From Candidatus Methanomethylophilaceae archaeon (GTDB lineage: Archaea; Thermoplasmatota; Thermoplasmata; Methanomassiliicoccales; Methanomethylophilaceae): a DNA stretch of 7,412 bases. Each line of letters begins with the position of its first letter. Positions within the stretch are counted from its first letter, which is position 1. The position numbers and the translations under genes were made by a program. Positions 1-6,514 of this stretch are shown here, piece after piece. Below the pieces are notes generated by a model that was not told the DNA's origin, ran no database searches, and saw nothing but the letters and a program-made list of their open reading frames with translations. The stretch spans positions 1-7,412 of the forward strand of contig JAFVET010000218.1 of the NCBI GenBank assembly GCA_017475875.1, read 5' to 3'.

Positions 1-349
1 CAGGGCGTATAAGATCGCCGTGTTCCTTCCGGAAGAGGTCCTCGACGAGACGATGGAGGCCGTCACATCGGCCATAACACCACTGTATCCCGGATACGAA
101 AGGGTGTTCAGTTATTATCGCGTCCACAGCACATGGCGCTCCCTAGAAGGTTCTTCCCCTTACAACGGCGAGGTTGACGAGACGACCGAATGCGAGGAGA
201 TCAAACTCGAGTTCGCGGTTTCCGAGGAGGACCTTCCCGCGGCCATAGCCGCGGTCAGATCCGTCCACCCTTACGAGGAACCCGCCATCGACGTCCTTCC
301 GATGATTCCATGGAAGGATGCCATCGGTCACTCGGATTTGGGTCTGTAA
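1..349 (+). CDS. YqfO/NIF3-insert-like domain protein (5' partial)
   Basis: The reading frame is open from base 2 (first codons read R-A-Y-K-I-A-V-F-L-P-E-E), so the true start lies before the window; a GTG at 20 is in frame but would cut into the first beta strand. The protein resembles the PII/CutA-like domain inserted in NIF3/YqfO proteins, which also exists as a stand-alone protein of about 100 residues (COG3323 type). Seen in the sequence: the opening YKIAVFLPEE strand, a central STWRSLEGSSPYNGEV loop matching the family's G-x-F-R-P-L-x-G-x-x-P-F-x-G-x-V pattern, and the HPYEEPAIDV signature near the C-terminus. It stops soon after this signature, without the second metal-binding half of full-length NIF3. 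It is therefore either a stand-alone domain or the end of a longer protein cut off here. Molecular function is unknown. The stop is TAA, the only one in the window. Confidence 0.8.
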   Translation, partial: RAYKIAVFLPEEVLDETMEAVTSAITPLYPGYERVFSYYRVHSTWRSLEGSSPYNGEVDETTECEEIKLEFAVSEEDLPAAIAAVRSVHPYEEPAIDVLPMIPWKDAIGHSDLGL

Positions 350-912
350 GAATAGATGTTGTCGAAGGTCCTCTGCATGCGGTGGATCTTCAGGCTCTGC
401 TTCCTATATGCGAGCTCTTCCTCATCCAATATGCCTATGGAGACGAATTCGTCGAGGAGCTCCATCGCCTTGTCGTACTGGAACTGGACTCCGACCAGGA
501 TGTCGATGAGCCTGTTCCTGCACATGATGTGGTCGGGCAGCTTCCCGCCGTTCTGCGCCATGAATTCCTCCTTGACTTCGGGGAAGAGGTCCAGGTTCGC
601 ACAGCACTCCTCTATGGCGCGGTCGTAATCCTCGGATCCGTAGAGTCCCTCGATGAGGGCCTCCCTGACGTTGAACTGCATCATCGGCGTGATGTCGAGG
701 GAGAGCGCGTGATCCCCAGCCAGAACCGTGAGCTTGTAGTTGTGGTCCTCCGACGAACGGGACATCAGGTCCTGGATGAAATCGACCGGGGAGGTGGTGT
801 CTATCCCGGAAAGGTACCTCTTCACCTTGGTGCGGTTTATGTCGTTCAGGCTCCCGAACCAATCCGAAACCCCGGACTCCTCGATCTCTGGTGGTATCCC
901 GTCAGCAGGCAT
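328..912 (-). CDS. Hypothetical helical protein, possibly TPR-like
   Basis: I do not recognise this 194-residue protein. It has no signal peptide or membrane segment and is acidic and mainly helical. Two stretches, around residues 95-112 (YDRAIEECCANLDLFPE) and 146-168 (YDKAMELLDEFVSIGILDEEE), look like related helix pairs of the tetratricopeptide type, which would suggest protein-protein binding; this is a reading by eye. Four cysteines or fewer are present and form no obvious metal site. The ATG at 912 is preferred because a TATA-like box (934-941 on + numbering) is centred about 25 nt upstream, which fits leaderless transcription, and no good ribosome binding site precedes it. It lies 44 nt downstream of the CDF transporter gene on the same strand, so it may also be read from that gene's message. 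Its last 22 nt overlap the last 22 nt of the convergent YqfO-like gene. Confidence 0.75.
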   Translation of the reverse strand: MPADGIPPEIEESGVSDWFGSLNDINRTKVKRYLSGIDTTSPVDFIQDLMSRSSEDHNYKLTVLAGDHALSLDITPMMQFNVREALIEGLYGSEDYDRAIEECCANLDLFPEVKEEFMAQNGGKLPDHIMCRNRLIDILVGVQFQYDKAMELLDEFVSIGILDEEELAYRKQSLKIHRMQRTFDNIYSYRPKSE

Positions 913-933
913 GGACCGTTATCTGACATCGGG

Positions 934-941
934 TATAATAA
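934..941 (-). promoter_or_regulatory. TATA-like box, apparently leaderless gene
   Basis: On the - strand the sequence reads TTATTATA, centred about 25 nt before the ATG at 912. In archaea TFB/TBP promoters place the transcript start about 25 nt downstream of the box, so the message would begin at or next to the start codon. There is no Shine-Dalgarno match between the box and the ATG, which agrees with leaderless expression. Confidence 0.5.
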
Positions 942-956
942 CGATGATGGACGGGT

Positions 957-1976
957 TCAGGAGATCCGTATCGGTTTCCGGTTCGCGTACGGGAACGATT
1001 TGCACATGGTCTCCTTGTTCCATTCGGATTTCGACCCGAATTCCTCGGAACGCCTGGGGCACTCGCGGTCGCAGTAGTAACAGCAGAAGTCCCTGCACGG
1101 ATACGGCGTTATGGAGGAGTCTATGTTCTCACCGAACCTCTCCTTCAACGTGGCGTCTAGCTCGTCCATCTCGCCCATGACCCATTCCATCGACTTGTCG
1201 CGTGGAACAACCACGTGGGCGTGGACGTAGATCTTCGCTCCGTACTTTATCAGACGGAGGTCGTAGATGTCGATCCAATCGTTGTGGCGGTTGCCTTTGA
1301 TGCAGTCGGCCACGCTGTCGAGGAGCTCCTCGTCCGCCCTGTCCATCACCTCGTTCATAGACTGACGGAGGACCTTGGTACCCGTGTAGATGATCACCAG
1401 TCCGAACACCAACGCGATTATGGGGTCCAACCAGAGGGCCTCGATCCCCGCATGGTCGAGGATGTAGACGGCCGTGAGTCCGATTATTATCCCCACCGAG
1501 GAGTAGGTGTCGCTGCACAGGTGGTTCCCGCTGGCGACCAGCGCCTCCGACCTCCTCTTGGTCCCCAACTTTATCGCGTGCCTTCCGAAAAGGTAGTTGG
1601 CGACGGCGGTCACGGCCACCAGGACGAGACCGACGTCGAGGTCGCGTACCGGTTCCGGGTTCATGATCGACCTGATCGACTGGAGGATGATGATACCCCC
1701 GGCGGTGAGGATCATCGCACCCTCGATCGTCGCGGAGATGATCTCCACCTTTCCGTGACCGAACGGATGGGTACGGTCGGCGGGTTTCATGGAGACGTAT
1801 ATCGCAACCAGGCCAATCGCAGCGGCCACGACGTTGACTATGGATTCCATCGCGTCCGTATATATGGCGACCGAACCCGTCATCAGGTAGGCCATGAACT
1901 TCAGGGCCATCAGCGTCACCGCCAGGATGGCTATGGCTTTCTGGAATTCGAAGTTCGGGTTCAGAACGTCGCTCAT
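957..1976 (-). CDS. Cation diffusion facilitator (CDF) family metal transporter
   Basis: A 339-residue integral membrane protein that should export a divalent metal such as Zn, Fe, Mn or Cd in exchange for protons. It has the CDF layout: about six membrane segments (residues about 12-210) and then a cytoplasmic ferredoxin-like domain (about 211-292). Family marks seen: GSVAIYTDAMESIVN in helix 2, HPFGHGK at 70-76 in the following loop, and HLCSD in helix 5, giving His152 and Asp156 of transport site A. The other two site A positions, Asp/His and Asp in the best-known members, read Glu44 and Asn48 here, so metal choice cannot be predicted. After the cytoplasmic domain comes a cysteine cluster (Cys294, 298, 299, 302 and 306, ending CPRR) and a tail of about 30 residues. 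The start is supported by GAAGGAAGG just before the ATG and by a TATA-like box further upstream. It is divergent from the NhaC antiporter gene. Confidence 0.93.
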   Translation of the reverse strand: MSDVLNPNFEFQKAIAILAVTLMALKFMAYLMTGSVAIYTDAMESIVNVVAAAIGLVAIYVSMKPADRTHPFGHGKVEIISATIEGAMILTAGGIIILQSIRSIMNPEPVRDLDVGLVLVAVTAVANYLFGRHAIKLGTKRRSEALVASGNHLCSDTYSSVGIIIGLTAVYILDHAGIEALWLDPIIALVFGLVIIYTGTKVLRQSMNEVMDRADEELLDSVADCIKGNRHNDWIDIYDLRLIKYGAKIYVHAHVVVPRDKSMEWVMGEMDELDATLKERFGENIDSSITPYPCRDFCCYYCDRECPRRSEEFGSKSEWNKETMCKSFPYANRKPIRIS

Positions 1977-2006
1977 CCTTCCTTCTACTTCGCGTATGAT
2001 TCTTAA

Positions 2007-2013
2007 CTTTTAT
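2007..2013 (-). promoter_or_regulatory. TATA-like box for the CDF transporter gene
   Basis: The - strand reads ATAAAAG, centred about 33 nt before the ATG at 1976. Transcription would start near 1983, giving a very short leader that still contains the purine-rich GAAGGAAGG touching the start codon. The box is short and was found by eye. Confidence 0.35.
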
Positions 2014-2200
2014 GGAACATGACCAGAGATTCACCGTTCTTGGCTGGAAATCGTCACCGTTCGATTCGTGCGCGTCGTGTTCCACGGGAGGCGGAGTCAC
2101 CGGAAACATGCGGTCCAATGTGCGGGAAAGCGTCCAGACATCCGGAAAACCGACAATCGGATTCTATATCCAATACCTGCATCGGCTGAATCATTACAAC
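2014..2200. other. Intergenic stretch between divergent promoters
   Basis: The space between the CDF and NhaC genes is 270 bases, more than two core promoters need. Open frames on the + strand (2012-2209 and 2068-2277) have no TATA box or ribosome binding site at a sensible distance and no recognisable protein features, so I do not call them. I found no tRNA, long inverted repeat or array. A short CCGA-caa-TCGG inverted repeat lies near 2150-2160. It could hold operators for metal- or ion-responsive regulators, or a small RNA, but nothing specific can be shown. Confidence 0.3.
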
Positions 2201-2208
2201 ATTATATG
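2201..2208 (+). promoter_or_regulatory. TATA-like box for the NhaC gene
   Basis: ATTATATG lies about 43 nt before the ATG at 2247. A transcript start near 2230 would leave a leader of about 17 nt containing the GGAG ribosome binding site at 2236-2239, which is 7 nt from the start codon. Confidence 0.5.
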
Positions 2209-2246
2209 AACATCCAGACATTCAGTGGTGCAACTGGAGAAAGCCC

Positions 2247-3959
2247 ATGGCCGCAACAGCAAAGACCACCGCACTGACGGTGATAGCCGTACTTTCGGTG
2301 CTCATCATACTACTGGCGGTGTTCCCACCTCACCTCGACTACATAGAGATCGTCAACCCGCTCGACCCCGACGACGTGGAGGCGGGGGACTCGTTCATGC
2401 TCTGGAGCATAGTCGCTCCCGTCATAGCGATAGGGTTGGCGCTGGTCACTAAAAGGGTGTACACCTCGCTGTTCGTGGGGATCCTCGCCGGTGTGATGAT
2501 ATACGGACGCTTCAACGTCCTGGTGACCTTCGAAGCGCTGTTCACCGGATTCTACGACCAATACTCCGGCGAATACATCACCCAAGGTCTGGCTAGTACG
2601 CTCGGCGACCTCGACAACGTTGGTATCCTGCTGTTCCTCATAATCCTCGGGGCTTTCGTATTCCTGATGAGGCGCGCCGGCGGTACCGCGGCCCTCGGCG
2701 ACTGGGCCAGGAAGAAACTCAGAAAACGCGAACACGCCCAGTTGATGACCGTCTTCCTCGGATTCATCGTCTTCATAGACGACTATTTCAACTGTCTGAC
2801 GGTGGGTACCGTGATGGAACCAGTCACCGACAGGTTCAGGGTCTCTCGTGCCAAACTCGCGTATCTTATCGATGCCACCGCGGCACCGGTCTGCATCATA
2901 GCACCGATCTCCTCCTGGGCGGGTGCCGTATCCAAATATGCGGGTGGTCAGGGCGCTTTCGACACGTTCCTGAGCACGATCCCGTACAACTTCTACGCCA
3001 TCCTGACGATCGTGTTCGTAGTGACCCTCATACTCCTGAGATTCGACTACGGAGCCATGAGGAAATACGAGACCAACGCCATCGAGAGGGGGGATCTATT
3101 CTCGGACGGGATAGGCGAGCCGTTGGTGGACTACGACATCAGCGACCACAAGGGCACGATCCTCGACCTCGTGGTTCCGATACTTCTCCTGGTCGTATGC
3201 TGCGTCAGCGGGATGCTGTTCACGGGCTACCTCTACGGCGGGGACGACATCATCTCCCTCTTCAGCGAATGCGACGCCTGCATCGGACTGCCGCTCGGTT
3301 CGTTCTTCGCTTTCCTCCTGACGTTGGCATTCTATTACCACAGGAAGGTCATCTCGTTCGACGACGTTTGGAACTCGGTCCCGGAAGGTTTCAAGGCCAT
3401 GTTCCCCGCGATAATGATCCTCATACTCGCCTGGACGTTGAAGGGGACCATCGACCTGATGGGCGCCGACCTCTTCATCGCCGACCTCACCAGATCCTGG
3501 GTGAGCGGACTCGAATACACCCTGCCGATGGTCGTGTTCGCCGTGGCGATGTTCCTCTCGTTCTCGACGGGGACCTCGTGGGGCACGTTCGGGATACTCA
3601 TCCCGATATGCATCGCCCTGTTCCCCCACGACTCCACCATGACCGTGATCTGCATGTCCGCATGCATGGCCGGTGCCGTGTTCGGCGACCACTGCTCCCC
3701 GATATCCGATACGACCATAATGGCCGGCACGGGTTCGAACTGCGACCTCATGACCCATGTCAGGACGCAGTTCCCATATGCCCTGACCGTGGCCGTCGTA
3801 TCCGCGACATGCTTCCTCATAGCGGGATTCGTCAAGAACCCCTGGATACCCATGGGCATAGGGGTCGTCATGGTGATAGGCGCACTGTTGCTGCTCAAGA
3901 CCATCGTCGCGAGGAGATACGGTATACCCGCCTACGGGGACGAAACGGAGCGTCGATGA
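2247..3959 (+). CDS. nhaC: NhaC family Na+/H+ antiporter
   Basis: A 570-residue polytopic membrane protein of the NhaC antiporter family, which exchanges sodium for protons across the cytoplasmic membrane; some relatives in the family move organic substrates instead. Family signatures are clear: FIDDYFNCLTVGTVMEPVTD around 176-195, the IAPISSWAG stretch around 218-226, FSTGTSWGTFGI at 439-450, and GDHCSPISDTTIMAGTGSNC at 480-499. About a dozen hydrophobic segments span the chain, starting with one at residues 9-27. Asp178, Asp179, Asp481 and the Thr/Ser-rich STGTSWG loop are the likely ion-pathway residues by family analogy. An acidic loop at 38-48 (LDPDDVEAGD) follows the first helix. The ATG at 2247 is set by GGAG at 2236-2239 with a 7-nt spacer. 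It stands alone as a transcription unit, divergent from the metal exporter and followed by a hairpin. The substrate is inferred from the family only. Confidence 0.92.
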   Translation: MAATAKTTALTVIAVLSVLIILLAVFPPHLDYIEIVNPLDPDDVEAGDSFMLWSIVAPVIAIGLALVTKRVYTSLFVGILAGVMIYGRFNVLVTFEALFTGFYDQYSGEYITQGLASTLGDLDNVGILLFLIILGAFVFLMRRAGGTAALGDWARKKLRKREHAQLMTVFLGFIVFIDDYFNCLTVGTVMEPVTDRFRVSRAKLAYLIDATAAPVCIIAPISSWAGAVSKYAGGQGAFDTFLSTIPYNFYAILTIVFVVTLILLRFDYGAMRKYETNAIERGDLFSDGIGEPLVDYDISDHKGTILDLVVPILLLVVCCVSGMLFTGYLYGGDDIISLFSECDACIGLPLGSFFAFLLTLAFYYHRKVISFDDVWNSVPEGFKAMFPAIMILILAWTLKGTIDLMGADLFIADLTRSWVSGLEYTLPMVVFAVAMFLSFSTGTSWGTFGILIPICIALFPHDSTMTVICMSACMAGAVFGDHCSPISDTTIMAGTGSNCDLMTHVRTQFPYALTVAVVSATCFLIAGFVKNPWIPMGIGVVMVIGALLLLKTIVARRYGIPAYGDETERR

Positions 3960-3973
3960 CCGCATAGCGAAGC

Positions 3974-3989
3974 TTCGGGCATCCCCGAA
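3974..3989 (+). terminator. Short hairpin after the NhaC gene
   Basis: TTCGGG (3974-3979) and CCCGAA (3984-3989) form a perfect 6-bp stem with a 4-nt CATC loop, 14 nt after the NhaC stop codon. Only a short TTT follows a few bases later, so as a terminator it is weak. It separates the antiporter gene from the promoter of the next unit, which makes a role at the transcript end plausible. Confidence 0.4.
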
Positions 3990-4005
3990 TCGGTTTCTCA
4001 CAACC

Positions 4006-4013
4006 ATAATATA
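4006..4013 (+). promoter_or_regulatory. TATA-like box for the metA-ridA unit
   Basis: ATAATATA lies about 46 nt before the metA ATG. A transcript start near 4035 would give a leader of about 20 nt carrying the GGTGGA ribosome binding site at 4047-4052, close to the ATG at 4056. Confidence 0.5.
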
Positions 4014-4055
4014 CTAAGACTTTGAGTGAGCAACACCTGACCGTTCGGTGGAATC

Positions 4056-4976
4056 ATGCCTGTAAAAGTACCTGACGACCTCCCCGCGTTCGCGACGCTT
4101 AGCTCCGAGAACATCTTCGTAATGAGCGAGAGCAGGGCCATGTCACAGGACATCAGGCCCCTGAAGATCGCGATACTGAACCTCATGCCGACCAAGGTCG
4201 AGACGGAGATCCAACTTCTCCGCCTGCTCGGGAACAGCCCCGTCCAGGTGGACGTCGAACTCGTGAAGATGGCGTCGCACGAATCCAAGAACATCTCCTC
4301 CGAGTATCTGGATCGCTTCTACAGCACCTTCAACGAGATCAAGGACCAAAAGTTCGACGGGATGATCATCACCGGTGCCCCGGTGGAGACCCTCGAATAC
4401 GAAGAGGTCGACTATTGGGACGAGCTCGAGGAGATCATGGACTGGTCTGTCGACAACGTGACCTCCACGCTGCACCTCTGCTGGGGGGCGATGGCTGGCC
4501 TGTATCATCACTACGGCATTCCGAAATACCCGTTGCAGTCAAAGGTTTCTGGGATATTCGAACATCGCGTGCTCCTACCTTCAGAACCTATAGTCAGAGG
4601 TTTCGACGACCGGTTCTTCATGCCGCACTCGAGGCACACGGAGCTCCATGCGGACGACATATCCAGGAACCCCCACCTCCACATAGTGAGCAAATCGGAC
4701 GATGCGGGCGTGGCCATCATCGTCTCCGAGAAGAACCAGGTGTTCATCACCGGTCACTTCGAGTACGACAAATACACGCTCGCGTACGAGTTCGAGAGGG
4801 ACCTCAACGCCGGGATGAACCCGCACGTTCCCTGCAACTACTTCGAGGGCGACGACCCGCACAGGGACCCGGTGGTCAGATGGAGGGGACACAGCACCCT
4901 GTTCTTCACCAACTGGTTGAACTACCACGTCTACCAGGAGACACCGTTCAATATAGACGACATAGGCAAGAGGTGA
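4056..4976 (+). CDS. metA: Homoserine O-acyltransferase MetA, acetyl-CoA type
   Basis: This 306-residue cytoplasmic enzyme acylates homoserine on its hydroxyl group, the first committed step from homoserine to homocysteine and methionine. It matches the MetA family (glutamine-amidotransferase-like fold) over its whole length: [11 protein letters not shown] at the start, the [10 protein letters not shown] strand-helix at 42-51, the nucleophile Cys142 in HLCWGAMAG, the substrate loop FMPHSRHTE around 188-196, and the catalytic His234 and Glu236 in ITGHFEYD. Residue 111, in [11 protein letters not shown], is Glu. In this family Glu at 111 goes with acetyl-CoA and Gly with succinyl-CoA, so the product is probably O-acetylhomoserine. 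GGTGGA just upstream supports the start. The gene ends in GAGGTGA, which also serves as the ribosome binding site of ridA, so the two are co-transcribed and probably translationally coupled. The sulfhydrylase that would use the product is not in the window. Confidence 0.94.
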   Translation: MPVKVPDDLPAFATLSSENIFVMSESRAMSQDIRPLKIAILNLMPTKVETEIQLLRLLGNSPVQVDVELVKMASHESKNISSEYLDRFYSTFNEIKDQKFDGMIITGAPVETLEYEEVDYWDELEEIMDWSVDNVTSTLHLCWGAMAGLYHHYGIPKYPLQSKVSGIFEHRVLLPSEPIVRGFDDRFFMPHSRHTELHADDISRNPHLHIVSKSDDAGVAIIVSEKNQVFITGHFEYDKYTLAYEFERDLNAGMNPHVPCNYFEGDDPHRDPVVRWRGHSTLFFTNWLNYHVYQETPFNIDDIGKR

Positions 4977-4981
4977 CGATG

Positions 4982-5371
4982 ATGAAGGTCATATCGACAG
5001 ATGACGCTCCCGCCGCGGTGGGTCCGTACTCGCAGGCAGTTGAGATCGACGGCACGGTTTACGTTTCAGGTCAGATACCTGTGGATCCGAAAACGGGATC
5101 CATCCCCGATAACCTTCCGGACCAGGCGGACAGATGCCTCCGGAACATCCGTTCCATCCTTGAGGCTGCGGGTCTCGGAATGAAGGATGTGGTCAAGGTC
5201 AACGTGTACATCACTGACATGTCCGCGTTCGCCGAAGTTAACAAGGTGTATGCCGGATTCTTCGAGGAACCTTATCCCGCCAGGGTCTGCGTGGGCGTCG
5301 CCAGCCTGCCGAAGGGTGTCGGTCTCGAAATCGATGCCATCGCGGTCAGAAAGCGATGTTCTTCGGATTGA
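4982..5371 (+). CDS. ridA: RidA family reactive imine/enamine deaminase
   Basis: A 129-residue cytoplasmic protein of the RidA (YjgF/YER057c/UK114) family. Family members are trimers that hydrolyse 2-iminobutanoate and 2-iminopropanoate, reactive imines released by PLP enzymes, to 2-oxo acids. Seen: GPYSQAV at 14-20, VYVSGQIPVDPKTG at 26-39, VVKVNVYITDM at 70-80, PYPARVCVGVASLP with the substrate-binding Arg101, and EIDAIAV with Glu116. This is the full canonical set of the active deaminase subfamily. Two adjacent ATG codons are possible, at 4979 and 4982. I chose 4982 because it leaves 5 nt after GGTGA (4972-4976) and gives the usual MKxI start. It follows metA by 5 nt. Its last 26 nt overlap the 3' end of the convergent radical SAM gene. 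Confidence 0.93.
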   Translation: MKVISTDDAPAAVGPYSQAVEIDGTVYVSGQIPVDPKTGSIPDNLPDQADRCLRNIRSILEAAGLGMKDVVKVNVYITDMSAFAEVNKVYAGFFEEPYPARVCVGVASLPKGVGLEIDAIAVRKRCSSD

Positions 5372-6479
5372 CCAGCTTGCCGACTATGGCGTCTCTGACG
5401 AAGAGGTTGTACTTGGACATGTCAGGTTGTTCGTCCAGAATCTTCTGAATCTCCACCGAGATGTGTCCGAACAATGCCTTGAAAATACGGCAGGAATCAC
5501 CGCCGTTGTTCTCGGTCCCTGTTTCGTAATAGGCGTCCATGCTGCATCCACCGTTGCAGAAACGGCTGATCTCGCATTGGGCGCACTTCTCGCGACGCTT
5601 TACCGACGCGAGGAGGATGTTGCGGAAGCCCTCCGACGAGAACGCTTCGTCCAGGGATGCCATGTCGTTGATGTTCCCCATGCGGTACTCCTCGGGACAG
5701 GCCTTCCCGCAGGGATAGAGCGAACCGTCCGGATACACACAGAGCCATTTGGTGAGACAGGAGGTGTGCGCACAGTCCGACGGCGTGGGTTCGCCGAGAT
5801 AGTTGAGGATGTAAAGATAATGCGGGATCAGCGGTACCTTCGACTCGCTGTCGTACAACCATTCGTCGAAGGTCTCTATGCTGTGACGGATGTATTCGTC
5901 CGCATCGGGAACGGTGCCGTTGCATGCCGCACATCCGGCGGGGATCACCGGTGAGAACGAGATGTTCGTCCCCCTGTCCCTGAAATACTCGTAGATCTCC
6001 TTCTGGTGCGAGACCGTACCCGAGGATATGGTGGCGCTGACGGAGTATTTGTTATCCTTCGATGAGAGGGAATCCAGGGATTTCTGCACATCGCCTTCGC
6101 GAAGAACCGAGTTGTACGGACCCTCGTATGAGACACCGATGTTTATCGCCTTTTCACGACAATACGCCATCAGGCGACGGTTGAGGTTCAATCCGTTGGT
6201 CTGGATGGTGTTCCCGTAGCGGAACGAGTTCTTGCCGAAGTACTTCTCCTCCAGCTCGATTACCTGTTTGTAGAACGACATCGGAAGGGTAAGCGGTTCC
6301 CCTCCGTGCCAGATGAACCATGCCGCCTCGTATTCCGAGGCGACCATCGACATCAACTTCTCGACCGTCGATATCGAAATTGTGCGGGACTCACGCTGAT
6401 CGGGTGTGTGATAACAGTGCTTGCAGTCGGTGTTGCAGAAGAGGGTGGGCTTCACTATGACCGAGAGATATGGTTTCAT
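5346..6479 (-). CDS. Radical SAM/SPASM peptide-modifying enzyme (anaerobic sulfatase maturase-like)
   Basis: A 377-residue cytoplasmic iron-sulfur enzyme. The radical SAM cluster motif is Cys15-x3-Cys19-x2-Cys22 (CNTDCKHC), followed by WHGGEP at 57-62, the SAM-binding GGEP motif, and IQTNG at 92-96. The C-terminal SPASM region carries Cys241, Cys247 and Cys257 (VYPDGSLYPCG), then CAQCEISRFCNGGC (Cys299, 302, 308, 312) and Cys330, enough ligands for two auxiliary 4Fe-4S clusters by analogy with anaerobic sulfatase maturases; Cys183, Cys186, Cys236 and Cys261 are extra. Members of this superfamily make thioether, C-C or oxidised side-chain products on peptides and proteins. No sulfatase gene is visible. 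Instead a cysteine-rich small gene lies 35 nt upstream on the same strand, the likely substrate. The chain begins directly with the radical SAM barrel, so there is no N-terminal PqqD-like leader-binding domain. The ATG at 6479 has no good ribosome binding site at normal spacing; an in-frame stop lies just upstream. Confidence 0.9.
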   Translation of the reverse strand: MKPYLSVIVKPTLFCNTDCKHCYHTPDQRESRTISISTVEKLMSMVASEYEAAWFIWHGGEPLTLPMSFYKQVIELEEKYFGKNSFRYGNTIQTNGLNLNRRLMAYCREKAINIGVSYEGPYNSVLREGDVQKSLDSLSSKDNKYSVSATISSGTVSHQKEIYEYFRDRGTNISFSPVIPAGCAACNGTVPDADEYIRHSIETFDEWLYDSESKVPLIPHYLYILNYLGEPTPSDCAHTSCLTKWLCVYPDGSLYPCGKACPEEYRMGNINDMASLDEAFSSEGFRNILLASVKRREKCAQCEISRFCNGGCSMDAYYETGTENNGGDSCRIFKALFGHISVEIQKILDEQPDMSKYNLFVRDAIVGKLVNPKNIAF

Positions 6480-6483
6480 GGTC

Positions 6484-6514
6484 TTCGGTGGCCGACACCC
6501 TTCCTTTCACCGAA
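6484..6514 (-). promoter_or_regulatory. Intercistronic inverted repeat between precursor-like gene and radical SAM gene
   Basis: On the - strand TTCGGTG (6508-6514) begins immediately after the stop codon of the small gene and pairs with CACCGAA (6484-6490), a perfect 7-bp stem with a 17-nt loop. The loop holds AAGGAAGGG, the only purine-rich Shine-Dalgarno-like run before the radical SAM ATG. A second, smaller hairpin, GGTG-TCGGC-CACC, uses the same CACC and so excludes the first. Either could lower or tune expression of the enzyme relative to the small peptide. The repeat is seen directly; the role is inferred. Confidence 0.45.

Noticed and set aside
1215..2006. A 263-codon + strand frame opposite the CDF gene
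   Set aside because: It is the antisense of a strongly recognised membrane transporter and has no features of its own.
2012..2209. A 65-codon + strand frame with a CASCSTGGG stretch between the CDF and NhaC genes
   Set aside because: No TATA box or ribosome binding site at the right distance, no family features, and it overlaps the NhaC promoter.
3096..4007. A 303-codon - strand frame opposite the NhaC gene
   Set aside because: High-GC antisense shadow rich in His, Arg and Glu, with no domain match, inside a clear NhaC gene.
4415..4978. Long upstream extension of the ridA frame inside metA
   Set aside because: The extension is the out-of-frame shadow of metA; RidA proteins start just before the conserved GPYSQA segment, and the ribosome binding site is at the end of metA.
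5346..6479. Calling the radical SAM protein an anaerobic sulfatase maturase
   Set aside because: The fold and cluster set are similar, but no sulfatase is visible and a cysteine-rich small gene is the linked candidate substrate, so only the broader peptide-modifying class is claimed.
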